Assembly: GCA_015654695.1 (NCBI GenBank)
Contig: JAATGJ010000067.1
Span: 1-59,083, forward strand
Direction: 5' to 3'
DNA from: Chitinophagales bacterium
Lineage (GTDB): Bacteria; Bacteroidota; Bacteroidia; Chitinophagales; Chitinophagaceae
DNA: 59,083 nucleotides
A model generated the notes under the pieces. It saw only the letters and a list, made by a program, of their open reading frames with translations. It was not told the origin of the DNA and did not search any database. The position numbers and the translations under genes were made by a program. Positions 9,618-18,531 of this stretch are shown here, piece after piece. Numbering within the stretch: the first letter of the stretch is position 1; the number at the start of each line of letters is the position of its first letter.

Positions 9618-10965
9618 ACTTACTAAGTCTCCTGTATAATGCGGTCCTCGTTAACCCAAGTTCTTTGGCCGCCCTGGTAATATTGCCATTATGTTTTTCA
9701 ATTACTTTAAGTATCGTATTTTTCTCAACGGAACTGAGTTTCATTTCCGGTGGTTCCGTTTCCATAACAGAAGTTGATTCAATAGGTGAAAATATCAGGT
9801 CGTTCGCCTGCAATATATTTTCATCCGCCATGATCACCGCTCTTTCAATGATATACTGGAGTTCTCTTACATTACCCGGGTAATGATGGTTCAGTAATTT
9901 ATCCATCGCTTTCGGATCAAACTCAGGTACCGGTTTCATATATTTATTACTATATATCGTACTGAAGTATTTTGCCAGCAGGATAATATCATTGCCTCTT
10001 TTACGAAGCGGCGGTACCATGATCTCTACTGTATTGATGCGGTAAATAAGATCTTTTCGAAAGCGGTTTTCATTGGCTAACTCCGCCAGTCCTACATTAG
10101 TAGCGCAGATCAGGCGTATATCAATAGGAATTGCTTCATTACTTCCCAGGCGTGTCACCTGGCGGTTTTGCAATACGCTTAAAAGTTTTGCCTGCAGGTG
10201 AAGAGGAATATTTCCTATTTCATCTAAAAAGAGCGTTCCTGTATTGGCCATCTCAAATCTTCCGGCACGGTCTTCTCTTGCATCCGTATAAGCGCCTTTC
10301 TTATGACCAAACAGCTCGCTCTCAAACAGGCTTTCCGTTAATGCGCCGACATCTACTTTGATATAAGGATTACCGCTTCGTAGTGACTGTTGATGAATAG
10401 CTTTGGCGATCAGATCTTTCCCGGTACCATTCTCTCCCAATATCAGGATATTGGCATCGGTTGGCGCTATCTTTTCGATCTTGTAAAATATCTGCTGCAT
10501 AGCTTCTGAATCACCAAGCAGTTCTTTGCCGATAATAGTATCTGCGCCTGAAAAAGGGGTGACACTGGTTTTGTTAGTTTTTCTTTTCAGCGTTTCTTTG
10601 ATGGTGGTCAGCAATTTCTCATTATGCCAGGGCTTAACTACAAAATCAGCCGCACCTTCTTTTAGCGAACGAACAGCTAAATCAATATCCCCATACGCCG
10701 TTATCATGATGACAGATGCTTCCGGTTTCAGCTTCCTGATCTCTTTTAACCAGAACAGGCCTTCATTACCGGTATTGATAGAACTGGTAAAATTCATATC
10801 CAGCAGGATGATGTCAAAATTATCTTTCGACAAATGCCAGCGAAGGTTCTCCGGATTTTTTTCCGTGACCACGTCCTTTACCTCTGTTTTGAGCATTAAC
10901 CTGACCGCTGTTAATACATCGGTGTCATCATCTATTATTAATATGGAGGCGTTTTTTAAATTCAT
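9607..10965 (-). CDS. NtrC-family sigma-54-dependent response regulator
   Basis: A 452-residue cytosolic activator. The receiver domain (1-120) has the acidic pocket D12-D13, phospho-acceptor D56, T89 and K111. The AAA+ domain has Walker A GENGTGKD (177-184), the sigma-54 contact loop as GAYTDA (224-229) instead of GAFTGA, and Walker B GTLFLDEIGN (243-252). The C-terminal Fis-type helix-turn-helix spans about 427-450 (GNITRAAKELGLTRTALYRRL). It is the first gene of the kinase operon and faces the exporter genes across 378 bp, so activation of that promoter with RpoN is the obvious hypothesis. The F-to-Y and G-to-D changes in the loop are also known in Bacteroidota homologues and do not by themselves mean loss of function. 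Confidence 0.93.
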   Translation of the reverse strand: MNLKNASILIIDDDTDVLTAVRLMLKTEVKDVVTEKNPENLRWHLSKDNFDIILLDMNFTSSINTGNEGLFWLKEIRKLKPEASVIMITAYGDIDLAVRSLKEGAADFVVKPWHNEKLLTTIKETLKRKTNKTSVTPFSGADTIIGKELLGDSEAMQQIFYKIEKIAPTDANILILGENGTGKDLIAKAIHQQSLRSGNPYIKVDVGALTESLFESELFGHKKGAYTDAREDRAGRFEMANTGTLFLDEIGNIPLHLQAKLLSVLQNRQVTRLGSNEAIPIDIRLICATNVGLAELANENRFRKDLIYRINTVEIMVPPLRKRGNDIILLAKYFSTIYSNKYMKPVPEFDPKAMDKLLNHHYPGNVRELQYIIERAVIMADENILQANDLIFSPIESTSVMETEPPEMKLSSVEKNTILKVIEKHNGNITRAAKELGLTRTALYRRLSKYDI

Positions 10966-10986
10966 AGTCAGATATCAATGTTAACT

Positions 10987-11065
10987 GGCGACAGGCAAAG
11001 CTCAAAAGGCAATTTTCTGCAATCAGCCTCTTTTGCTGATTGCCCATTCACTATTGCCTGTTGCC
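10987..11065. repeat. nested inverted repeats
   Basis: Outer arms GGCGACAGGCAAAG (10987-11000) and CTATTGCCTGTTGCC (11051-11065) are near reverse complements. Inside them GCAATCAG (11019-11026) and CTGATTGC (11036-11043) form a perfect 8-bp stem with a 9-nt loop. It lies just upstream of the response regulator start and could be an operator or a degenerate intergenic repeat. Confidence 0.5.
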
Positions 11066-11137
11066 ACCTGCTGCAAGTATACCATAATTACAAAGCGATG
11101 GCAACTAATTTTTTACAAAAACCACTGACCGGATCAC

Positions 11138-11176
11138 TGTATCAAAACCGGACACTCTGTGTATCACAAACGAACA
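11138..11176 (+). promoter_or_regulatory. tandem 17-bp direct repeat with central palindrome
   Basis: TGTATCAAAACCGGACA (11138-11154) and TGTATCACAAACGAACA (11160-11176) match at 14 of 17 positions and start 22 bp apart, about two helical turns. ACACTCTGTGT (11152-11162) between and across them is a perfect hyphenated palindrome. This spacing is typical of cooperative activator sites. The nearby NtrC-type regulator is the prime candidate ligand. Confidence 0.45.
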
Positions 11177-11229
11177 TCCTCGTAGTTTAGATAGCCCCTA
11201 ACTCATTGCTAACCAAATTGCTCAGGAAC

Positions 11230-11245
11230 TGGCATATTTATGACT
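11230..11245 (+). promoter_or_regulatory. weak sigma-54 promoter candidate
   Basis: TGGCAT at 11230-11235 matches the -24 element (consensus TGGCAC). The expected -12 position has TGACT instead of TTGCA, so the GC dinucleotide is missing. If real, transcription would start near 11256, leaving a leader of about 88 nt before the adaptor gene. The case rests mainly on context. Confidence 0.22.
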
Positions 11246-11343
11246 CTGTTGGACAGGGATACTACGTTTTGAAACCATTCAACTGTAACAAAGCTATGTT
11301 GCGGTTCGTATGATAAACAAGGAATAAAAAGAAAAAAGTTTAT

Positions 11344-12597
11344 ATGGACAGAGTGATCGCGAAAAAGTTTTGGAATAAGAAAAGGATACTGACTATTGCA
11401 GGTATTACCGGTGTTGTATTGCTGGCGTGGGCAAGTTATTATTACACTTCAGGCAAAAGCAGGCTGAATGTAGATGCTGAACGAATCACCATCAGCGAGG
11501 TAAAAAATGGTTCTTTCCAGGAATTCATTCCTGTCAATGGCATCGTATTACCTATTACTACTATTTATCTTGATGCGCTGGAAGGAGGAAGAGTGGAAGA
11601 AAAATATGTTGAGGATGGAGCTGTCATGAAGAAGGGAGAGCCCATTCTTCGTTTGTCCAACACTGATCTTGAACTTAGTTTGGTAAACCAGGAAACTTCT
11701 GTTTATAATTTGCTTACGCAAATGCAAATATCACAGAATGCTGCCCGGCAAAATACAATTGGTAAGCTGAACCAGGGAACAGATGTGGAGAGCCAGTTTA
11801 AAGAAGCAGAACGGATATACAAACTCAATAAAAAATTATATGATCAAAAAGCAATTGGCCTGCAGGAATATAAGCAATCGGAGAATAATTATAACTACCA
11901 GTTAGAAAAGAAGAGACTGGCTAACCAGATATTGAAACAGGATTCTATTTCTGTCATGCAGGAACTGGACCAGGCCAAACAATCTTATGGCCGTACACAG
12001 AATGCATTGCAGGTAATGAGGAAGAAAGTAGGCGATCTTATCGTACGTTCCCCTGTTGACGGCCAGCTTACTTCGTTAGATGCTGAAATAGGTCAGTCAA
12101 AAAACAAAGGGGAAAGACTGGGACAGATAGATGTGCTGAGTGGTTTCAAGGTAAGAGTGGATATTGATGAGCATTATATCTCGCGCATATATACCGGCCT
12201 GATCGGTGACTTTGATTTCGCCAATAAAAATTATAAACTGGTAATAAAAAAAGTATTCACGCAGGTTACCAATGGACGTTTCCAGGTGGACATGGAATTT
12301 GTAAACGAAGTGCCGCAGGGTATCCGCCGCGGGCAAACCCTGCAGATACACCTGACATTAAGCGATGAAACAAAGGCATTGCTGCTGGCGAAAGGCGGCT
12401 TCTACCAGCAAACTGGTGGCAACTGGATATTCAAAGTAAGTGAAAGTGGTAATACTGCTTACAAAGTTGACATACAGCTTAACCGCCAGAACCCTGATTA
12501 CTACGAAGTAACGAGTGGTTTGAAAGCAGGTGATAAAGTCGTTACATCCAGTTACGAAAACTATGGGAATATGCAGGAGCTGGTATTAAAAAAATAA
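11344..12597 (+). CDS. HlyD/MacA-type periplasmic adaptor (membrane fusion protein)
   Basis: A 417-residue adaptor anchored by one N-terminal TM helix (about 15-34), with the rest in the periplasm. Order of parts: a barrel-sandwich half motif near 60-105 (VEEKYVEDGAVMKKGEPILRL), a long alpha-helical hairpin about 115-230 rich in Q, K and E, the second sandwich half (VRSPVDGQLTSLDAEIGQ, about 235-255), a beta-barrel, and a C-terminal membrane-proximal domain ending near GLKAGDKVVTSS. It would link the inner-membrane permease to an outer-membrane TolC-like duct, as MacA does; no TolC gene is in the window. It is the first gene of the exporter locus and the only adaptor for the whole array. Confidence 0.92.
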   Translation: MDRVIAKKFWNKKRILTIAGITGVVLLAWASYYYTSGKSRLNVDAERITISEVKNGSFQEFIPVNGIVLPITTIYLDALEGGRVEEKYVEDGAVMKKGEPILRLSNTDLELSLVNQETSVYNLLTQMQISQNAARQNTIGKLNQGTDVESQFKEAERIYKLNKKLYDQKAIGLQEYKQSENNYNYQLEKKRLANQILKQDSISVMQELDQAKQSYGRTQNALQVMRKKVGDLIVRSPVDGQLTSLDAEIGQSKNKGERLGQIDVLSGFKVRVDIDEHYISRIYTGLIGDFDFANKNYKLVIKKVFTQVTNGRFQVDMEFVNEVPQGIRRGQTLQIHLTLSDETKALLLAKGGFYQQTGGNWIFKVSESGNTAYKVDIQLNRQNPDYYEVTSGLKAGDKVVTSSYENYGNMQELVLKK

Positions 12598-12631
12598 TAA
12601 TATGGGTGATATACCAATAAAACTTTTTACA

Positions 12632-12838
12632 ATGAAAAAGAAAACAGTTTACATCTTCCTGGTCATTTGCTGTTTCGGTTTATTTTCCTCGGCAAAACAG
12701 ATCATGAAAGGGCAGGATATAAATACATGCTGCAGTATGAATAAAAATAATGACGACGCTAAGCCAGCAGAGGCAAAGAAGACGGTAAGGACTGAATTCG
12801 AACTGTCACCCCTTAAGTTTTTTTTATCCGATATATAA
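12632..12838 (+). CDS. small putative exported peptide of unknown function
   Basis: A 68-residue product starting at MKKKTVYIFLVICC, a basic-hydrophobic signal-peptide-like segment (residues 1-20), followed by a short polar region with a Cys pair (NTCCSMNKN), an Ala/Lys/Glu stretch and a hydrophobic end (LKFFLSDI). An in-frame ATG at 12602 would add ten residues, but the 12632 start gives a proper signal sequence. It lies between adaptor and ATPase genes in the same orientation. I do not recognise a family. It could be a small secreted factor, a cargo or regulator of the exporter, or a non-functional frame. Confidence 0.45.
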   Translation: MKKKTVYIFLVICCFGLFSSAKQIMKGQDINTCCSMNKNNDDAKPAEAKKTVRTEFELSPLKFFLSDI

Positions 12839-12872
12839 ATTCTATAAAGCAATCAAACTTAAACAGAAAAAA

Positions 12873-13550
12873 ATGATCAGGATCACCCATCTCGAAAAAG
12901 TTTACCGCACGGATGAAGTGGAAACCGTTGCATTGAATAAACTGACGATTGAAGTAAAAGAAGGAGAATTTGTGGCTATCATGGGGCCCTCCGGTTGCGG
13001 TAAATCCACTTTACTGAATATTCTCGGACTGCTGGACGACCCCGACAGTGGCAGTTTTATGTTCAATGGTATTGAAGTAGCCAAATTTAATGAACGCAAA
13101 AGAGCCGATCTGCGCAAGCGCAATATTGGTTTCGTGTTTCAGAGTTTTAACCTGATAGACGAACTGACTGTTTTTGAAAATGTGGAGTTGCCACTGATCT
13201 ATACAGGCGTAAAAGCCGCTGAAAGAAAGAAAAGGGTAGAAGCAGTATTGGATAAAATGCAGATCATGCACCGCCGCAATCATTACCCGCAGCAATTATC
13301 CGGTGGTCAGCAGCAGCGTGTAGCGGTAGCCAGGGCGGTAGTGAACAATCCTAAACTCATCCTCGCCGATGAGCCTACCGGAAATCTTGACTCCAGTAAT
13401 GGCAATGAAGTAATGCAGCTATTAACCGACCTGAACGAACAGGGCACTACGATTATAATGGTAACACACAGCGAACATGACGCACGGTACAGTCACCGCA
13501 TTATCCGTATGCTGGATGGACAAACAGTGCTGGAGAATATTATGGTATAG
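12873..13550 (+). CDS. ABC transporter ATPase, MacB/LolD type
   Basis: A 225-residue nucleotide-binding subunit with every catalytic motif: Walker A GPSGCGKST (38-46), Q-loop Q90 in FVFQSFNL, signature LSGGQQQRV (142-150), Walker B LILADEP (162-168) with the following TGNLDS D-loop, and H-loop H199 in VTHSEHD. The ENVELPL stretch (102-108) after the Q-loop is typical of the LolD/MacB/FtsE group that energises FtsX-type permeases from the cytosol. It stands 66 bp before the first of 18 permeases and is the only ATPase in the window, so it is the likely partner of several or all of them. Confidence 0.95.
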   Translation: MIRITHLEKVYRTDEVETVALNKLTIEVKEGEFVAIMGPSGCGKSTLLNILGLLDDPDSGSFMFNGIEVAKFNERKRADLRKRNIGFVFQSFNLIDELTVFENVELPLIYTGVKAAERKKRVEAVLDKMQIMHRRNHYPQQLSGGQQQRVAVARAVVNNPKLILADEPTGNLDSSNGNEVMQLLTDLNEQGTTIIMVTHSEHDARYSHRIIRMLDGQTVLENIMV

Positions 13551-13616
13551 TAGTGAGCAGCGGGGCTGGCTTATTGACCGTTCACTACTCACTATTCATC
13601 ATAAAAAAATATAGCC

Positions 13617-16046
13617 ATGATTCGCAACTATCTTAAGATAGCCATAAGAAATCTGCTGAAGCACAGGTTTATATCTTTCATCAATTTATTCGGGTTGACT
13701 GTTGGGTTGACCTGCTGCCTGCTTATTACAACTTATATATTAAATGAATTGAGTTATGATAAGTATAATAAAAACGCGGACAATATTTACCGGGTAACAA
13801 GAAGCTTTAATAACCAGGAAGGAGTTGTTTCACTCAATCTCAGTACTATAGCCCCGGCGTTTGGCTATTACCTGCCGGGCGATTTCCCGGAAATAAAGAA
13901 AATGACGAGGTTGTACGAGAACGGTACTACGCCGATGAAGTACAAAGAAAAAATATTTAACGAAAAGAACCTCTTTTTTGCTGATGAGAACCTGTTTGAT
14001 GTATTTACCGTAAAAGTTCTGAAAGGAAATCCCAAAACCGCCTTATATGATCCGTACTCTGTAATGCTGACAGAAGAAACAGCGAAAAAATATTTCGGTG
14101 ATGAGGATCCGATGGATAAAACGATCCGGTTTAACAGCCAGTTTGATATTAAAGTAACGGGAATTTACAAAGCCTTCCCTTCGAATGCGCACATGCATCC
14201 CGGCATGCTCCTTTCTTTTAATACGTTAAAGGATTCCGCAGTATACGGTGAAAGGAATTTACAGAGAAGCTGGGGCAATAATTCTTTTTTCACTTATTTA
14301 TTAATGCCTCCCCATTTTTCTCCCCAAAATATGATCGCGCAGTTCCCGGCTTTTGTTGACAGGCGGATGAGCGGCAGGGAATACATTGGAAACACACCCT
14401 CAAAGTTTACAAAGCTTGGTTTGCAGAAATTAACCGATATACATCTTTATTCACACACCGATTATGAAGCAGAGCCAAACGGAGACATGAGCAGGGTTTA
14501 TATTTTTTCCGCTATCGCTTTATTCATTTTATTGATCGCCTGCATTAATTATATGAACCTGTCCACGGCACGTTCTGCTTTACGGGCAAGAGAAATAGGG
14601 ATAAGAAAAGTAATTGGTGCGAGAAGAAAAGAATTAATTGCACAATTCCTTGGTGAATCTGTTTTAATTTGCTGGGCCGCTATCCTGTTAGCAGGCGCCC
14701 TGACATATTTAGCCCTTCCCTGGTTAAATAAGGTCTCCGGCCAGGAACTCTCATTAGGTGCGCTGCTGCAATGGAAAATCATCGTTCCGGTTTTACTCAC
14801 TCCATTTATTATTGGCGTTCTTTCAGGGATATACCCTGCGTTATTTATGTCATCTTTTCAACCCGTAAAGACATTGAAAGGCCTGTTCAGGGCAGGAGGC
14901 GGCAGCATTTCTTTCAGGAAAGTACTGGTAGTAACCCAGTTTGCGATCAGCATCATTCTTATTATCACTACAGTTATTGTTTTCCAGCAATTGCATTATA
15001 TACAAAATAAATCACTTGGATTTGATAAAGAACGGGTAGTGACAATGGCTTACACCAACGAGGTGAGCAGGCAATATGAAGCTTACCGGGCAGAACTTTT
15101 GCAGAATACCGCCTTCAAAAATATGACCCGTTCTTCCCGTATACCAACAGGAAGACTTCTTGATAACATGGGAGCCTCCGTACTCAGCGGGGATTCAATG
15201 AGACCGGTAACAACTGATATCAAATACGTTTCTTCTGATTATGATTTTGCTTCAACATTCGGGATACGGGTGACCGCCGGGCGATTTTTTTCCCGTGAAT
15301 ATGGAACGGATACCGCAAGCTTTGTCATCAATGAATCAGCCGTAAAAGCGGTGGGTTGGAAAAATGCTGCTGATGCGGTGGATAAAAATTTCAAATATGG
15401 CAATCAAAGCGGGCATATCGTCGGTGTGATCAATGATTTTCATTTTGAATCCATGCACCAGGCTATTGTTCCTGTTGTACTTGTTATGTTCCCTGCTTCC
15501 CAAAACTATTTTAATAACCTGACCGTAAAGATCAGCGGGAGCAATATTGCACCGGCATTGGCATATATGGAAAAAACCTGGAAAAAATACTTTCCTGAAA
15601 CTCCTGCTGATTATACATTCCTTGATGAAAACTTCGATAAATTATATCAAGCGGAACAAAAACAGGCAACCCTTTTTACTGTGTTTGCCTGCGTAGCCAT
15701 TTTTATCGCCTGTCTTGGTTTGTTCGGTTTATCAGCCTTCGCTATTTCCCAGCGTATCAAAGAAATAGGGATACGAAAAGTACTTGGGGCAAACGTAAGC
15801 GGCATTGTGGGACTGCTTTCAAAAGATTTTTTGGGACTCGTGGGTATAGCCGCTGTGATGGCTTTCCCTGTTGCATGGTTTGCAATGAACAACTGGTTAA
15901 AGGATTTTGCGTACCGCATCAATATTCAATGGTGGGTTTTTGTGGTAGCGGGTATTGTAGCTGCATTGATAGCTTTCCTTACGGTGAGTTTCCAGGCCAT
16001 TAAGGCGGCTATTTCCAACCCGGTGAAGTCATTGCGCACGGAATAG
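13617..16046 (+). CDS. duplicated FtsX/MacB-type permease 1
   Basis: An 809-residue inner-membrane permease with two MacB-like halves. Half one: TM1 19-41, periplasmic domain to about 290, TM2 294-316, coupling motif RAREIGIRKVIGA at 323-335, TM3 about 345-369, TM4 about 385-412. Half two: TM5 434-456 (after SFRKVLVVTQF), a second periplasmic domain containing INDFHFESMH near 605-614, TM6 686-710, coupling motif RIKEIGIRKVLGA 713-725, TM7-8 and tail NPVKSLRTE. As the first permease after the ATPase it is the default partner. The leader before its ATG ends ATATAGCC, as before several later permeases. The substrate is unknown. Confidence 0.93.
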   Translation: MIRNYLKIAIRNLLKHRFISFINLFGLTVGLTCCLLITTYILNELSYDKYNKNADNIYRVTRSFNNQEGVVSLNLSTIAPAFGYYLPGDFPEIKKMTRLYENGTTPMKYKEKIFNEKNLFFADENLFDVFTVKVLKGNPKTALYDPYSVMLTEETAKKYFGDEDPMDKTIRFNSQFDIKVTGIYKAFPSNAHMHPGMLLSFNTLKDSAVYGERNLQRSWGNNSFFTYLLMPPHFSPQNMIAQFPAFVDRRMSGREYIGNTPSKFTKLGLQKLTDIHLYSHTDYEAEPNGDMSRVYIFSAIALFILLIACINYMNLSTARSALRAREIGIRKVIGARRKELIAQFLGESVLICWAAILLAGALTYLALPWLNKVSGQELSLGALLQWKIIVPVLLTPFIIGVLSGIYPALFMSSFQPVKTLKGLFRAGGGSISFRKVLVVTQFAISIILIITTVIVFQQLHYIQNKSLGFDKERVVTMAYTNEVSRQYEAYRAELLQNTAFKNMTRSSRIPTGRLLDNMGASVLSGDSMRPVTTDIKYVSSDYDFASTFGIRVTAGRFFSREYGTDTASFVINESAVKAVGWKNAADAVDKNFKYGNQSGHIVGVINDFHFESMHQAIVPVVLVMFPASQNYFNNLTVKISGSNIAPALAYMEKTWKKYFPETPADYTFLDENFDKLYQAEQKQATLFTVFACVAIFIACLGLFGLSAFAISQRIKEIGIRKVLGANVSGIVGLLSKDFLGLVGIAAVMAFPVAWFAMNNWLKDFAYRINIQWWVFVVAGIVAALIAFLTVSFQAIKAAISNPVKSLRTE

Positions 16047-16094
16047 TGTCACTGCGGGTGGAACGAAGCAGTAAACAAATTAAGAACTGAATAA
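16047..16094 (+). repeat. permease 1/2 junction with vestigial R-T-E-stop
   Basis: The spacer has a degenerate REP-like stretch (CACTGCGGGTGGAACGAAGC) and then AGA ACT GAA TAA at 16083-16094. That string reads R-T-E-stop, like the end of a permease, and lies 10 nt before the next ATG. Confidence 0.5.
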
Positions 16095-16104
16095 ATAAGA
16101 TAGT

Positions 16105-18465
16105 ATGGTTATTAATTTTTTCAAAATAGCATGGCGTAATCTTCTAAGGAACAAATCTTTTTCTTTTATAAATATTTCCGGGCTTGCTATTGGCATGGCA
16201 GCCGCCATACTTATATTATTATGGATACAGCATGAAGTGAGTTATGATAATTTTCATGAAAAGAAAGACAGGTTATACCAGGTATGGAACCGCTATACAA
16301 CGGAGGGTGAAACGGGTTGCTGGAACAATACACCGAAACCCATGGCGCTGGCCATATCACAGGATTACCCTGAAATAGAAAGAGCAGTACGGGTTAATTT
16401 TTTACCTCCAGTAAAAATCGCTTTGGGCGATAAACAATTCTATGGCCGCGGAAGAATTGTGGATTCTTCTTTTTTGGAAGTGTTCACGTTCCCGTTTGTA
16501 AAAGGAAATGCGGCAACTGCCTTAAATGATGTATCATCTATAGTACTGACAGAAAAGCTTTCCCAATCCATTTTTGGCGATGAGGACCCGGTTGGCAAAA
16601 TATTGAAATTGGATAACGCAGATAATTTCAAAGTATCTGCAGTAGTAAAGACGCCTCCTGCTAACAGCCAGTTTGAATTTGAATTTCTGTTATCCTGGTC
16701 CTATATGCGGATGAAAGGATGGGATGATACTAATTGGCTGAATAATTCAGTCGCGACCTATGTATTACTAAAGAAAAATTCTTCACTGGCTTCTATAGAG
16801 CCAAAAATAAAAACGCTTCGTAAAAAGTATGATAAAGACGACCCGAAAATAGAAACATTTTTATACCCGATGAGCCGTTGGCATTTATACGGGTCGTTTG
16901 AAAACGGGAAAGAATCCGGTGGCCGTATAGAAATCGTGCGTTTATTTGGCATCATCGCCGCCTTTATTTTGCTGATTGCGTGTATCAATTTTATGAACCT
17001 GAGTACAGCGAGAAGCGAGAAAAGGGCGAAAGAAGTAGGCATTCGCAAAGTGGTAGGAGCGCGAAAGAAATCACTGGTATTCCAGTTTCTCGGTGAGTCG
17101 GTATTGCTTGCATTTGTTGCAGGCATATTCGCGTTTATCATAGTGGAACTTGCATTACCTTCTTTTAATAAATTAGTGGATAAAAAATTATTTATTGATT
17201 TTTCAAACCCTCCTTTCTGGCTCGCCGCTTTTGCATTTGTAGTTATCACAGGTATTCTTGCAGGTAGTTATCCTGCAGCCTATCTTTCTTCTTTCAGGCC
17301 GGTAAGTGTATTAAAAGGAAGCCTGAAAGCTGTGAATGCATTGATTACTCCGCGCAAAGTTTTGGTGATTGCTCAATTCTCCTTTGCTATTATTCTTATT
17401 ATCGCGACAATTATTGTGCGCCAGCAAATACAGAAAGCGCAGGACAGGCAGGCGGGCTATGCTAAGGATAACCTAGTTTATCATTTTACCGAAGGTGAAT
17501 CGGCGAAAAATTATACGCTGATAAAAAATGAACTGCTTGCATCCGGCACTGCTGTATCAGTCACCATGACAAGCGCACCGGTAACAGAAGGATGGAGTAA
17601 TACATGGACGCTGGAATGGCGGGGCAAAGACCCCAAAGACAGAACTGTGATTAACCGGTTTTGCGCTGATGATGCTGTGACAAAAACATTAGGCTTGCAA
17701 TTGGTGGCTGGCAGAGACTTCGATTTAAAAAGTTTCCCCACAGATTCCAATGCGGCTTTACTCAACGAATCAGCGGTAAAATCTATGGGATTTAAAGAGC
17801 CGCTGGGACAAATAATAAAAGATATGGGCCAGGATTGGCATGTCGTAGGCGTAATAAAAGATTTCATCATTAATTCGCCGTATCACCCCCTGGAGCCGAT
17901 GTTTATAGCAGGAGCTAATGGCTGGTTTAATGTGATACACATAAAGCTAAATGGAAAGAACCCAACTGGTAAAAACATTGCATCGCTTAAAAGTATTTTT
18001 AAAAAATACAATCCTGAATACGAGATAAACTATCGTTTCGCGGATGAAGAATATGGGAAAAAATTCAGTGGCGAAAAAAGAACAAGCACATTAGCTACTT
18101 TATTTACCCTGCTGACAATTGTCATTTCCTGCCTGGGGCTGTTTGGCTTATCCAGTTATATGGCCGAAAACAGGATCAAAGAAATAGGTGTACGTAAAGT
18201 ACTGGGGGCTTCAGTAAGTAATATAACCATACTGCTTTCAAAAGATTTTTTAAAATTGGTACTTCTTTCTTTTGTTATTGCTATGCCGTTTGCTTATTGG
18301 GCTATGCACGCATGGTTGCAAAATTTTCCCTACCGTGTCAGTATCCAATGGTGGGTATTCGCATTGGCGGGTTTATCAGCCGTGTTCATCGCATTATTCA
18401 CCGTAAGCTTCCAGGCTATAAAGGCTGCGATTGTTAATCCTGTTAAGAGTTTGAGAACGGAATGA
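16105..18465 (+). CDS. duplicated FtsX/MacB-type permease 2 (SPY subfamily)
   Basis: A 786-residue permease starting MVINFFKIAWRNLLRNK. The first coupling motif RAKEVGIRKVVGA lies at about 307-319 after the TM2 signature IACINFMNLSTARSEK; the second is RIKEIGVRKVLGA. Its second periplasmic domain has NSPYHPLEPMF where most others have KDFHFxSLH, and a YRFADEEYGKKF element before TM6. This places it with permeases 4, 8, 10, 12 and 15. The tail NPVKSLRTE is encoded by AGTTTGAGAACGGAATGA, the non-repeat form, and no REP-like repeat follows. The 66-bp gap to the next gene contains only A/T-rich sequence with short GTGAATTGCGAATG runs. Confidence 0.93.
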   Translation: MVINFFKIAWRNLLRNKSFSFINISGLAIGMAAAILILLWIQHEVSYDNFHEKKDRLYQVWNRYTTEGETGCWNNTPKPMALAISQDYPEIERAVRVNFLPPVKIALGDKQFYGRGRIVDSSFLEVFTFPFVKGNAATALNDVSSIVLTEKLSQSIFGDEDPVGKILKLDNADNFKVSAVVKTPPANSQFEFEFLLSWSYMRMKGWDDTNWLNNSVATYVLLKKNSSLASIEPKIKTLRKKYDKDDPKIETFLYPMSRWHLYGSFENGKESGGRIEIVRLFGIIAAFILLIACINFMNLSTARSEKRAKEVGIRKVVGARKKSLVFQFLGESVLLAFVAGIFAFIIVELALPSFNKLVDKKLFIDFSNPPFWLAAFAFVVITGILAGSYPAAYLSSFRPVSVLKGSLKAVNALITPRKVLVIAQFSFAIILIIATIIVRQQIQKAQDRQAGYAKDNLVYHFTEGESAKNYTLIKNELLASGTAVSVTMTSAPVTEGWSNTWTLEWRGKDPKDRTVINRFCADDAVTKTLGLQLVAGRDFDLKSFPTDSNAALLNESAVKSMGFKEPLGQIIKDMGQDWHVVGVIKDFIINSPYHPLEPMFIAGANGWFNVIHIKLNGKNPTGKNIASLKSIFKKYNPEYEINYRFADEEYGKKFSGEKRTSTLATLFTLLTIVISCLGLFGLSSYMAENRIKEIGVRKVLGASVSNITILLSKDFLKLVLLSFVIAMPFAYWAMHAWLQNFPYRVSIQWWVFALAGLSAVFIALFTVSFQAIKAAIVNPVKSLRTE

Positions 18466-18531
18466 AGATGGTGAATTGCGAATGCTGAATAGTTGACTTA
18501 CCCGATAAACGCATAACTTAAAAGATTCTTT

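Larger units (their letters stand above)
10966..11343. promoter_or_regulatory. divergent control region between two-component system and exporter
   Basis: This 378-bp stretch has no credible gene; a 70-codon open frame at 10978-11190 lacks any domain or signal. It contains nested inverted repeats (10987-11065), two copies of a 17-bp element around a palindrome (11138-11176), a weak -24/-12-like site (11230-11245) and an A-rich leader immediately before the adaptor ATG. The layout, regulator repeats 55-90 bp upstream of a possible sigma-54 site, fits control by the adjacent NtrC-type regulator, but this is inference. Confidence 0.5.

Noticed and set aside
10978-11190. 70-codon open frame in the divergent control region
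   Set aside because: No signal peptide, domain or leader; it runs through inverted repeats and the operator-like element.
13551-13616. Hairpin terminator between ATPase and permease 1
   Set aside because: The GTGAGCAG...GTTCACTACTCAC words pair only loosely and no T-run follows; it may be a dispersed intergenic word repeat.
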